Assembly: GCA_035319125.1 (NCBI GenBank)
Contig: DATHDG010000040.1
Location: 34,570-98,569, forward strand
Source of the DNA: Fen-1308 sp035319125
GTDB lineage: Bacteria; Nitrospirota; Thermodesulfovibrionia; Thermodesulfovibrionales; Dissulfurispiraceae
Direction: 5' to 3'
Length of the DNA stretch: 64,000 nucleotides
The position numbers and the translations under genes were made by a program. Positions 35,668 to 43,698 of this stretch are shown here, in pieces (the stretch's first letter is position 1; each line of letters opens with the position of its first letter). Below the pieces are notes generated by a model. The model did no database searches, was not told the DNA's origin, and saw nothing but the letters and a program-made list of their open reading frames with translations.

Positions 35668-36285
35668 ATGCACATTATAATCTGCAATTCTAGTGTCTCA
35701 TCTGATGCGATTAAATTAGCTGCAACCAAATTGCTCGATGGCGGCATCATTGCTTATCCAACCGAAACATTTTATGGATTGGGAGTCAAATATGATAACA
35801 GCGCCGCTTTAGAGCGCCTATATGCAATCAAGCAAAGGCCACTTGCAAAGACATTACCTATTATTATAGGATGGCCGGAACAACTCGATATCCTTGTTGG
35901 CGATGTGACTGAGATCGCTAGAGTTCTGATTCGCAGGTTCTGGCCCGGACCTTTAACCCTTGTCTTTAGCGCTAAAGCTGGGCTTAGCAAATATATCACC
36001 TGTGATAACAAGATAGCTATCCGAGTGCCGGGAGCGTCTTTTGCCCTGGATTTGGCGCGCTCAGTTCAGTTCCCCATTACGGCAACAAGTGCGAATATTT
36101 CCGGAAAGCCTGCAGCCGCGAATGTCCAAATGATACAAGAGTACTTCAATGGCAGTTTGGACTTGATCGTAGACAGCGGTCAAGCTGCCATTGATTTGCC
36201 GTCAACAATCGTCGATGTATCCGGGGAAACAGCGCTAGTGCTGAGGGAAGGGGCGATCAAGGCTTCCCGCATATTCTCCGGTTAA
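35668..36285 (+). CDS. tsaC: Threonylcarbamoyl-AMP synthase (Sua5/TsaC family)
   Basis: The enzyme makes threonylcarbamoyl-AMP from threonine, bicarbonate and ATP, the first step of t6A37 tRNA modification; tsaB in this window acts in the second step. Motifs: GGIIAYPTETFYGLGVKYDN, AIKQRPLAKTLPIII, RRFWPGPLTLVF, IRVPGASFAL, and ITATSANISGKPA. The product is 205 residues, YrdC domain only. I start at the ATG 35668, which follows a TATAAT; an upstream in-frame start at 35626 would lie ahead of the promoter. Confidence 0.94.
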   Translation: MHIIICNSSVSSDAIKLAATKLLDGGIIAYPTETFYGLGVKYDNSAALERLYAIKQRPLAKTLPIIIGWPEQLDILVGDVTEIARVLIRRFWPGPLTLVFSAKAGLSKYITCDNKIAIRVPGASFALDLARSVQFPITATSANISGKPAAANVQMIQEYFNGSLDLIVDSGQAAIDLPSTIVDVSGETALVLREGAIKASRIFSG

Positions 36286-36496
36286 TCTGTCAAGAACCCT
36301 ATTTGTTCAACAATTGTTCCTATTTCTATCCGGTCTCTCAACAGCAGTTTATCTCTTCTGTTTTACTTAGTCCTTTCCATCAGAGCAAACCTTTCAGCAC
36401 CAATGATTAATGAAGAATGCATTTTAGTCAACAATCGTTTTATAAAATAGAATGTTCACAAAATTACAACTATTGTATATTTTTTTAACTTTTATG

Positions 36497-36525
36497 TTGA
36501 CAAATTGTATTTTATCGTTTATAAT
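36497..36525 (+). promoter_or_regulatory. Perfect-consensus sigma70 promoter
   Basis: TTGACA (36497-36502), a 17-bp spacer and TATAAT (36520-36525), embedded in a very AT-rich region. Such an exact match is rare for a chromosomal gene and implies strong transcription of the regulator-like gene downstream unless it is repressed. Confidence 0.85.
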
Positions 36526-36547
36526 TTTTCTGAGGTGAAATGAAAGA

Positions 36548-37093
36548 GTGCTGAAAAGTCTTTTTTCATCATCAATTCGTGCCGACGTGCTGTCACTTCT
36601 TCTGAACAGCCCGGATGAACGTTTTTACGTTCGGGAAATCGCAAAACTTCTCAGAAAAAACCCCTCAGGTGTCAAACGAGAGCTCGATAAACTTCAGGAG
36701 ATGGGCATTGTCACCAGTGAAAAGGTTGCCAACCTTAAATATTTTCAGGCAGACAAGGCTTCACCACTCTATTCGGAACTTAAGGAGCTAATAGCCAAAT
36801 CGCAGGGATTGCCTGGCGCAATGAAGAGTTTATTGCGCGCAAATGAAGTAAAGCTCGCCTTTATTTACGGTCCTTACGCGGCGGGGGAAGAGGCCTCAAC
36901 GGTTGATCTGATCGTAATCGGCCCTTCTACCCCCGCGCTTCTGATAGGCTTACGTGACATTGAAAGAAAATTCGGGAAACGGATCAATTGCATCGTCATA
37001 GAAGAAGCTGATTACAAGCAGAAGAAAAGGAAAGATGCGGGCTTGAAACGCATCCTGGCTGAAAAGAGAATTACTCTGATCGGGCGGGCTTAG
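36548..37093 (+). CDS. Winged-helix protein fused to a degenerate nucleotidyltransferase domain
   Basis: Residues 1-85 form a winged helix (DERFYVREIAKLLRKNPSGVKRELDKLQEMGIVTSEK), as in small ArsR-like regulators. From about 95 on, FIYGPYAAGEEASTVDLIVIG resembles the minimal nucleotidyltransferase motif GSxAxGxxxxxSDxDL, but Ser of GS is Pro and the first catalytic Asp is Thr, so nucleotidyl transfer is unlikely. Such fusions are known as predicted regulators. The start is GTG with GAGGTG ten bases upstream. It has a perfect promoter of its own and may be co-transcribed with the basic peptide that follows. Confidence 0.8.
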   Translation: MLKSLFSSSIRADVLSLLLNSPDERFYVREIAKLLRKNPSGVKRELDKLQEMGIVTSEKVANLKYFQADKASPLYSELKELIAKSQGLPGAMKSLLRANEVKLAFIYGPYAAGEEASTVDLIVIGPSTPALLIGLRDIERKFGKRINCIVIEEADYKQKKRKDAGLKRILAEKRITLIGRA

Positions 37094-37152
37094 GCTATCA
37101 AATTCACCGCGGGAATGTAAAGTTCTTGTGGTGACGAAAGGGGGTGAACAGA

Positions 37153-37233
37153 ATGGCAACAGCAAAAAAGCCGGCAAAAAAGGCAGCTCCTGCGAAGAAG
37201 GCAGCGGCGAAGAAACCTGCAAAGAAGAAATAA
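37153..37233 (+). CDS. 26-residue Lys/Ala/Pro-rich basic peptide
   Basis: MATAKKPAKKAAPAKKAAAK followed by KPAKKK, then TAA. The composition (12 Lys, 9 Ala, 3 Pro and no acidic residue) is that of histone H1-like C-terminal tails and the basic tails of some HU-like proteins. The ATG is preceded by GGGGGTG at a good distance, and a long-stem terminator follows, so this looks like a real short gene. Function unknown; nucleic acid binding is a plausible inference. Automated callers would usually miss it. Confidence 0.7.
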   Translation: MATAKKPAKKAAPAKKAAAKKPAKKK

Positions 37234-37262
37234 GAATTGAAATTCGCAGCAAACAAGAATTT

Positions 37263-37337
37263 AGGGAATACCCAGCGTTCAGTTTAGAAAATACCCGTGG
37301 CAGACGGGTCAAACTCTGGGTATTCCCTCTTTTTTTT
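37263..37337 (+). terminator. Rho-independent terminator with 13-bp stem
   Basis: AGGGAATACCCAG (37263-37275) pairs perfectly with CTGGGTATTCCCT (37316-37328), followed by C and eight T. The 40-base loop contains a second small hairpin (ACCCG/CGGGT). It ends transcripts of the regulator/basic peptide unit; the T-run overlaps the lpxC stop on the other strand. Confidence 0.85.
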
Positions 37338-38223
37338 AGGTGTAGTTTAATACTCTGAGGTCAACTTGGTCAACTTCTGAAACTACCTGGTAACAATCAG
37401 CAGAAGCAAGCAATCTCTTGAGAAAATGTATATTGGCATTATGTCCTGACCTTTCCATTACAATCTGACCCTCAATAGGCATGCCAATTAAAGACAAATC
37501 CCCTATAGAATCAAGTATTTTATGCCGGACAAACTCATCAGCAAAGCGCAAACCGCTTGCGTTTAAAATACCGTCATCGCCAACTACAACAGCATTATCC
37601 AGAGAGCCTCCCCGTGCAAGTCCATTAGCTCTCAATCTTTCAATGTCCTTTAAGAAACCAAAAGTGCGCGCAGGAGCAATCTGTGCAGCGAAACTGGATT
37701 CATCAAGATCAAGAGTAAAATCCTGGTTTCCTAAGAACTTATGCCCAAAGCTCAGGAAGTATGAATAACGCCTGCCTAAGTACGGTAGCGCTACTATTCG
37801 ACAATGGGCATCTTCATATGAAATGGGTGCTGTTATCTTTATGTACGATATCTTCTTTGCCTGTTTAGCGATACCGGCTTCCAATAATATAGATACAAGT
37901 TCTGTCGAGCTTCCGTCCAATACCGGGATCTCGGGGCCATCCACATCAATAAAGAGGTTATCAATTCCCAAGCCTGCAGCTGCAGCCAGCAGATGCTCGA
38001 CAGTTCGAATCTTCACTCCATCATAACCGAGAGTAGTGGCAAAAGCCGTATCAATTACTGAGGAAACTCCAGCGCGTATTATTGCGTTCCTGTCTGAACG
38101 AAAGAAAACAATACCAGTATCTCGCGGTGCCGGTTTTAGCCTGACCGTCGCATATTTGCCGGTGTGCAGACCGATGCCATGGAAAAAGGCTTCTCTCTTG
38201 ATCGTTCGCTGAAGTCTCATCAT
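37336..38223 (-). CDS. lpxC: UDP-3-O-acyl-N-acetylglucosamine deacetylase
   Basis: LpxC is the zinc enzyme for the committed step of lipid A synthesis. Motifs: GIGLHTGKYATVRLKPA, TVEHLLAAAAGLGIDNLFIDVDGPEIPVLDGSS (zinc His in VEHLLAA), ARTFGFLKDIE, and HKILDSIGDLSLIG followed by SGHNANIHFLKRL, which holds the last zinc ligands and the catalytic His. Length 295 is normal. Two adjacent ATG codons begin the frame. An 8-bp palindrome lies just upstream. Confidence 0.97.
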   Translation of the reverse strand: MMRLQRTIKREAFFHGIGLHTGKYATVRLKPAPRDTGIVFFRSDRNAIIRAGVSSVIDTAFATTLGYDGVKIRTVEHLLAAAAGLGIDNLFIDVDGPEIPVLDGSSTELVSILLEAGIAKQAKKISYIKITAPISYEDAHCRIVALPYLGRRYSYFLSFGHKFLGNQDFTLDLDESSFAAQIAPARTFGFLKDIERLRANGLARGGSLDNAVVVGDDGILNASGLRFADEFVRHKILDSIGDLSLIGMPIEGQIVMERSGHNANIHFLKRLLASADCYQVVSEVDQVDLRVLNYT

Positions 38224-38231
38224 AATGACAT

Positions 38232-38253
38232 GGTATCATGCAAATATGATACC
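38232..38253. promoter_or_regulatory. Perfect inverted repeat just upstream of lpxC
   Basis: GGTATCAT-gcaaat-ATGATACC, two perfect 8-bp arms with a 6-bp spacer, 8 bp before the lpxC start. It could be an operator or an mRNA hairpin that covers the ribosome-binding region. Confidence 0.55.
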
Positions 38254-38341
38254 AACAGTCATATCTTTTAATTTCAGGAACTTATCAAATCAGAGTGTTG
38301 TTTTATTGCACATATGTGTAACTATTAAACAACGCTCGACA

Positions 38342-39739
38342 TCAGGTGCGGACTTCTCCCCCAACTACGATTTCTCTAATTCTTAAGGTTGGAACAGCAT
38401 CAGAAACCGGAACGCCCTGGGAGTCCTTACCGCAGGTGCCAATAGAAAATCCCAGATCAGTCCCAACCATATCTATTGACTTGAGTACATCAGGCCCACT
38501 TCCAACTAAAGTCGCACCCCTGACCAGATCTCCGATTCGGCCATTCTCTATAAGATATCCCTCCTGAACGTCAAATACGAAGTCGCCAGTGACAGTGTTT
38601 ACTTGTCCTCCGCCCATCTTCTTTACAAAAAGGCCCTGACTGACTGAGTTCAAGATGTCCTCTGGCTCGTCTTTGCCAGGGGCAATGAATGTATTTGTCA
38701 TTCTAGGAATAGGTTTGTTCTCATAAGACTCTCTGCGTCCGTTTCCTGTAGATTCAGTTCCATCGACTGATGCTGAAAATTTATCGTACATGTAGCTTTC
38801 AAGAACACCATCTCGTACCAGTATGTTACGTCTAGACGGCGTACCTTCGTCATCAAAAACAAAGGAACCCCTCTTATTAGGCAGGGTAGAGTCGTCCACA
38901 ACAGTTATGACAGACGATGCCACTGACTGCCCTTTCCGCCCAGAATAGACTGACAGGCCTCGTTGAGCCAAATCAGCTTCTAACCCATGACCAATCGCTT
39001 CATGTATCATAGTGCCGCCTGCCTGTGAAGATATCACTACTGGCATCCTGCCTCCTGGTGCACGCCTTGCATTCAGCATTTTCACGGCCCTTTTGGCAGC
39101 TTTATGAGCTATCTCGCCGAATGACCTGGATTTAAACAGCTCAAACCCCGTTAGACCGCCTTCAGTTTCGTATCCAGTCTGTATCTTTCCATCTCTGATC
39201 GCAACAACTTGAGCCATTGCAGTAGTATAGATCCTGTCGTCTTCCGCGAGGAATCCATCCGAGGAATAAACCTTTATCTTTTGGATTGTGTCCCTGTAAA
39301 TCATATTTGCCTGCTTGATATTTTCGCTGTAATCTCTGGCAATGGATTCAGCCTCGCGGGTGATATTTATCTTTCTTGACATCGGGATAATGTCTGGGAA
39401 CAGTTCTATGGCAAACTTAGTTGTCGCATAGCGTTTCTTGAGATCAATGGAAATATCACTGATGGCAGCCTGCCCGAACCTGTCCAAAGCTACACGGACA
39501 GTGTCGGTTAGTTCATTTAAGGCATCGCCGGAAAAATCATTACTATAAGCATAGGCTGTTTTTTTATCCTTTATCAGCCGCACGCCGATTCCAGCAATTG
39601 ATCCGGAAACAGCCTTCTCTATTCTGCCATCTTCGAACTGAATAAAGGTACTGTTTCTCTGTTCGAAAAAAATATCTGCATAATCACCGCCGCCAGTAAG
39701 CGTACGCCTCAAGAGAGCTTCCATCAGACCAATGTCCAC
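38342..39739 (-). CDS. tldD: Metalloprotease TldD/PmbA family
   Basis: TldD with TldE forms a metalloprotease that cleaves unfolded or leader peptides. The zinc motif is seen in TMIHEAIGHGLEAD (HExxxH plus Glu), preceded by GGRMPVVISSQAGG and followed by LPNKRGSFVFDDEGTPSRRN. The C-terminal domain contains FIAPGKDEPEDI and GTCGKDSQGVPVSD. Of the possible starts, GTG 39739 has GGGGGA nine bases upstream; TTG 39745 is too close to it. The tldE/pmbA partner is not in the window. Confidence 0.92.
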   Translation of the reverse strand: MDIGLMEALLRRTLTGGGDYADIFFEQRNSTFIQFEDGRIEKAVSGSIAGIGVRLIKDKKTAYAYSNDFSGDALNELTDTVRVALDRFGQAAISDISIDLKKRYATTKFAIELFPDIIPMSRKINITREAESIARDYSENIKQANMIYRDTIQKIKVYSSDGFLAEDDRIYTTAMAQVVAIRDGKIQTGYETEGGLTGFELFKSRSFGEIAHKAAKRAVKMLNARRAPGGRMPVVISSQAGGTMIHEAIGHGLEADLAQRGLSVYSGRKGQSVASSVITVVDDSTLPNKRGSFVFDDEGTPSRRNILVRDGVLESYMYDKFSASVDGTESTGNGRRESYENKPIPRMTNTFIAPGKDEPEDILNSVSQGLFVKKMGGGQVNTVTGDFVFDVQEGYLIENGRIGDLVRGATLVGSGPDVLKSIDMVGTDLGFSIGTCGKDSQGVPVSDAVPTLRIREIVVGGEVRT

Positions 39740-39838
39740 GTTCAACTATCCCCCAATACCGAATATAATTCATGATACCACAGGATCGGGTCGGCGAAAA
39801 TCTCTTTTGATGATGCGAAAGCTCAGACAGCTTCAGCC

Positions 39839-39868
39839 TTGAAACCTTCTAAGCAAAGCTAATACAAT
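39839..39868 (+). promoter_or_regulatory. mtnP promoter with -10 box 6 nt before the ATG
   Basis: TTGAAA (39839-39844), an 18-bp spacer and TACAAT (39863-39868), then six bases to the ATG with no ribosome site. Predicts a leaderless mRNA. Confidence 0.6.
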
Positions 39869-39874
39869 ATAACA

Positions 39875-40660
39875 ATGGTTATAGGCATTATAGGCGGCAG
39901 CGGCCTTTACGAAATAGAAGGATTTACCATTTCTAAAGAAGTCTCTCTGATTACGCCATTCGGCGAACCTTCATCAACATATAGACTAGGCCGAATCGGC
40001 AATGTCGAGTTGGCATTTCTTCCGCGGCATGGATCACCTCATTCGATCCCTCCACATAAGGTTAATTACAGGGCCAATATATGGGGATTTAAGTCTCTGG
40101 GAGCAGACAGGATAATCTCAGTTAATGCCGTTGGTGCGATCAACAAAGACCTCTATCCAGGAATCATTGTGCTGCAAGACCAGATAATTGATAAGACGTA
40201 TGGACGAGAACAGACTTATTATGATAACGGAAAAGTAATTCACATAGACTTCACAGAGCCTTACTGCCCTGAAATGAGAGCACTCTGCATGGCTGCTGCT
40301 ACTGAGAGTTCATTGGTTGTGCAAAATACAGCTACGTATGTTTGTGTAAACGGGCCGCGGCTTGAGACAGCAGCAGAGATCCGCTTTTTCTCAAACAGCG
40401 GCGGAGATATTGTCGGTATGACTGCAATGCCTGAGACAGCTCTGGCCCGAGAACTTGAAATATGCGTACTCGGCTTGTCAGTAGTCACTAATTATGCAGC
40501 CGGCACCACTGTAGATCATAAGCTCACTGCCAGGGAAGTAGTTGAGAAGATGACAGACTCCGCGGACTTGATCAAGCGGCTGATCTTGGCCCTGCTGCCA
40601 AGGATACCGGAACATCGCTCCTGCCCATGCAGTAGCGCCCTTAACGATGCAGGGCTGTGA
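39875..40660 (+). CDS. mtnP: S-methyl-5'-thioadenosine phosphorylase family protein
   Basis: The enzyme phosphorolyses methylthioadenosine (or a related nucleoside such as methylthioinosine) in methionine salvage. Motifs: IGIIGGSGLYEI, FLPRHGSPHSIPPHKVNYRANIW, SVNAVGAI, and CVNGPRLETAAEIRFF followed by GMTAMPETALARELEI. Residue TNYAAG at the end of the core is typical. MtnP and MTIP or purine nucleoside phosphorylase members cannot be separated here. Length 261 is normal; the C-terminus ends with three Cys close together. Confidence 0.92.
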   Translation: MVIGIIGGSGLYEIEGFTISKEVSLITPFGEPSSTYRLGRIGNVELAFLPRHGSPHSIPPHKVNYRANIWGFKSLGADRIISVNAVGAINKDLYPGIIVLQDQIIDKTYGREQTYYDNGKVIHIDFTEPYCPEMRALCMAAATESSLVVQNTATYVCVNGPRLETAAEIRFFSNSGGDIVGMTAMPETALARELEICVLGLSVVTNYAAGTTVDHKLTAREVVEKMTDSADLIKRLILALLPRIPEHRSCPCSSALNDAGL

Positions 40661-40836
40661 TACTTTCAGCGAGATTGAGCGCGCATACATTATGTTAGTC
40701 AATTGACAGAGCCTGAGCGCTATAATTAATATACAAGAGCAGCTTATATTATTAATTTTTCTGTCATTTTTGTCTCAACAGGTCTCCTGACCGACTGAGA
40801 TTAATTCTGTTGCATTTATAGATTGCGGAGGGCTTG

Positions 40837-41580
40837 ATGTCAGGACATTCCAAATGGTCCCAGATAAAGCACAAGAAAGCCAATACTGATGCGAAAAAAG
40901 GGAAAGCTTTCACGAAGATAGTCAAAGAAATCACAGTAGCTGCTCGTTCAGGAGGTGATCCGGACGGCAATCCGCGCCTTCGCCTTGCTATTGATAAGGC
41001 TAAGGAAGTCAATATGCCTTCGGATAACATCAAGAAAGCGGTTATGAAGGGTACAGGTGAACTGCCGGGAGTTACGTATGAGGAAATAATGTATGAAGGT
41101 TATGGTCCGGGGGGAGTTGCGATTCTGATAGATGTTTTAACAGACAATAAGAACAGAACCGTTTCGGAAATACGGCACTTGCTCTCCAAGCATGGGGGTA
41201 ATCTCGGAGAATCAGGATGCGTTGCCTGGATTTTCGATAAAAGGGGATATATTCTGGTCGAAAAATCGAAAGTTGATGAAGACTCTCTAATGTCCATTGC
41301 TCTTGATGCCGGCGCTGAAGACATGAAAAATGATCCGAAAGAAGACAATTTTGAAATCATCACCACTCCGGAAAACATGGAACCAGTAAGGAATGCAATT
41401 GCCGCAAGCAAAATTGACATATCAGTCGCAGAGGTTACCATGCTTCCAAAAAATTATATCCCCCTTGATGGCAGCAATGCTGAGCAGATGATAAGGCTGA
41501 TCGATGTTCTCGAAGACCATGACGATATACAGAACGTCTATGCCAACTTCGATGTAGCGGATGAAACGCTCAAAACGTGA
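40837..41580 (+). CDS. yebC: YebC/PmpR family protein
   Basis: Members of this family bind DNA as regulators or act as translation factors that relieve stalling at proline stretches. The N-terminus SGHSKWSQIKHKKANTDAKKGKAFTKI is the family hallmark; YEGYGPGGVAILIDVLTDNKNRT and GNLGESGCVAWIFDKRG follow. Length 247 is typical. The ATG at 40837 has GGAGG five bases upstream. The 170 bp between mtnP and this gene hold no gene. Confidence 0.96.
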   Translation: MSGHSKWSQIKHKKANTDAKKGKAFTKIVKEITVAARSGGDPDGNPRLRLAIDKAKEVNMPSDNIKKAVMKGTGELPGVTYEEIMYEGYGPGGVAILIDVLTDNKNRTVSEIRHLLSKHGGNLGESGCVAWIFDKRGYILVEKSKVDEDSLMSIALDAGAEDMKNDPKEDNFEIITTPENMEPVRNAIAASKIDISVAEVTMLPKNYIPLDGSNAEQMIRLIDVLEDHDDIQNVYANFDVADETLKT

Positions 41581-41642
41581 CATATATCCATCCGAGTGCT
41601 ATTGACAGCTTCAATCGTAACGGTAGATTATAAATGATATCT

Positions 41643-42260
41643 ATGTTTGAGCCGATCCGTATTACATTCAAGCGCAAATTTCTAGCAGGACTCATAATTA
41701 CTGTTCCAGTTACTCTTACGATAGTTGTTATAGCAACCCTCTTCAAATTCATAGACGGCATTCTTGGACAGTTTTTTGACATCTTCCTTGGACGCCATAT
41801 TGCCGGCTTGGGATTCATAGCTGCAGTGTGCATAATCTTTCTTGTTGGAATAATATCAACCAATGTCTTTGGAAAGCGCGTGCTGGGCATTGTTGAATCT
41901 GTATTCCTAAACATCCCGGTGTTCAAGAGCATTTACACATCGATCAAACAGCTGGTTGACGCTTTCTCACCTGATAGCAAGGGGGCATTCCGCAAATTTG
42001 TAATCGCAGAATATCCACGGATAGGCTGTTATTCTTTCGGCTTTCTGACGAAAGAATGCTGCATTCATTCTGAAAACGAGAAAACAAAGCTGAAGGCAGT
42101 TTACATTCCTACTAATAATCTGTACATGGGAGAGATAATTCTGCTGGATGACAAGAGCATAATCTATACAAACATTCCTATCGAGGAAGGTATTCGTATA
42201 GTGCTGTCAGGCGGAATCGCGGCCCCCACTTTAATAACTACTGCAAAGGAGGGAATATAG
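41643..42260 (+). CDS. DUF502 membrane protein
   Basis: A protein of about 205 residues with two membrane helices (FLAGLIITVPVTLTIVVIATLF and GLGFIAAVCIIFLVGIIST) and a soluble part with NIPVFKSIYTSIKQLVDAF and the C-terminal VYIPTNNLYMGEIILL, which are the DUF502 signatures. Function is unknown. Starts are ATG 41643 (eight bases after TATAAA) or ATG 41634; I prefer the first. It overlaps glmU by one base (TAGTG). Confidence 0.88.
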   Translation: MFEPIRITFKRKFLAGLIITVPVTLTIVVIATLFKFIDGILGQFFDIFLGRHIAGLGFIAAVCIIFLVGIISTNVFGKRVLGIVESVFLNIPVFKSIYTSIKQLVDAFSPDSKGAFRKFVIAEYPRIGCYSFGFLTKECCIHSENEKTKLKAVYIPTNNLYMGEIILLDDKSIIYTNIPIEEGIRIVLSGGIAAPTLITTAKEGI

Positions 42261-43657
42261 TGGGACCATGCGCGATTATCCTGGCTGCCGGGCTCGGAAC
42301 CAGAATGAAATCTTTAACACCAAAGGTTCTGCATACAATCAATGGCAAGCCGATTGTTAAGCATGTCATAGATGCTGTAGAAACTCTCAAACCAGCGCAT
42401 ATCATAGTTGTTGTTGGACCGGAGAGCAATAACATACGCATGGCACTTAAAGACGAAACAGTATCATATGCGGTTCAGAAGGAGCCCAAAGGAACAGCCG
42501 ATGCGCTCAAGGCTGCCCTGCATCAACTTGATAAGCTTAAAGCAAAATTCAAGACCGTTTTGGTGCTTAGCGGAGATACCCCTCTAATCAATCCAGCCAC
42601 GCTGAAGCATCTGCTCGATTTGCATAAGAGCAGGAAAGAAGCACTGTCCATATTATCGTTTATTGCTCACGGCAGGCATGCATATGGCAGGATTATTCGA
42701 GACGGAAATAATGTGACCGGAATTGTTGAAGACAAAAACGCAAATGCAGAGCAGAAGAAAATAGCAGAAGTGAATAGCGGCATATACGCTATAGAGCTGA
42801 ACGTCCTTTCTCTGATCAAATATATCAGAATGAATCCCCTAAAAAAAGAGTACTATTTAACAGATATCGTAACACTGGCAGCACGAAGGGGTTGTCGCAT
42901 AGGCTCGCATATGTTAGGGGATGAAACCGAGTTGACCGGCATCAACACTAGAAGAGAACTCAGCCTCGCCGGCTTATATCTAAGGGATCGAATTGTTTCG
43001 CAATTGATGGATAACGGCGTGTCGTTCATCAATCCAAAGACCGTCGTCATTGATCCTGCTGCTTCTATAGGAACTGATACCGTCATATATCCAAACGTAA
43101 TCATAGAGGGTAAAAGCTCTATAGGTCGTGGCTGCACTATTTATCCCAATTGTAGAATACAGGAAAGCAAATTAGACGACAATGTTACAGTTAAAGATTC
43201 AACAGTGATAGAATTTTCAACAATAATGGAGGGGGCGTCAGTTGGACCATTCGCCCATCTTAGGCCGTACTCGGTAATAGGCCGATCAGCGAAAATAGGC
43301 AATTTTGTTGAGATAAAGAAATCAGTAATCGGTTCAGGTTCTAAGGCTTCTCACCTAAGCTACTTGGGAGATTCAGAAATAGGCGATAATGTCAATATTG
43401 GCGCCGGCACAATCACATGCAATTATGACGGCACTCATAAATTCAAGACCGTCATCGAAGAAAACGTCTTTATCGGCAGCGACACCCAGCTTGTAGCCCC
43501 TGTCAAGGTCGGCAAAGGAGCATATGTTGGAGCAGGATCCACTATAACAAAGGATGTGCCACCGGTTGCACTGGCTGTTTCACGATCGCCTCAGAGAAAT
43601 ATTGAGGGCTGGGCTGCAACAAAAACCAAAACAAAAGACAAACACAAACCTAACTAA
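42260..43657 (+). CDS. glmU: Bifunctional UDP-N-acetylglucosamine pyrophosphorylase/GlcN-1-P acetyltransferase
   Basis: GlmU makes UDP-GlcNAc, precursor of both peptidoglycan and lipid A. The N-terminal uridyltransferase shows ILAAGLGTRMKSLTPKVLH, the Q/KEPKGTADALKAAL stretch and VLSGDTPLI. The C-terminal half is a left-handed beta-helix of hexapeptide repeats ending in NYDGTHKFKTVIEENVFIGSDTQLVAPVKVGKGAYVGAGSTITKDVP. Length 465 is normal. The start is GTG with GGAGG about eight bases upstream. glmS follows directly. Confidence 0.97.
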   Translation: MGPCAIILAAGLGTRMKSLTPKVLHTINGKPIVKHVIDAVETLKPAHIIVVVGPESNNIRMALKDETVSYAVQKEPKGTADALKAALHQLDKLKAKFKTVLVLSGDTPLINPATLKHLLDLHKSRKEALSILSFIAHGRHAYGRIIRDGNNVTGIVEDKNANAEQKKIAEVNSGIYAIELNVLSLIKYIRMNPLKKEYYLTDIVTLAARRGCRIGSHMLGDETELTGINTRRELSLAGLYLRDRIVSQLMDNGVSFINPKTVVIDPAASIGTDTVIYPNVIIEGKSSIGRGCTIYPNCRIQESKLDDNVTVKDSTVIEFSTIMEGASVGPFAHLRPYSVIGRSAKIGNFVEIKKSVIGSGSKASHLSYLGDSEIGDNVNIGAGTITCNYDGTHKFKTVIEENVFIGSDTQLVAPVKVGKGAYVGAGSTITKDVPPVALAVSRSPQRNIEGWAATKTKTKDKHKPN

Positions 43658-43698
43658 AGCATAGTCTACAACTCATAACCTTCGGAGGAGGATTCAGC

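Noticed and set aside
43658..43698. glmS ribozyme
   Set aside because: Only 41 bp lie between glmU and glmS, too short for the ribozyme, and no matching core is seen.
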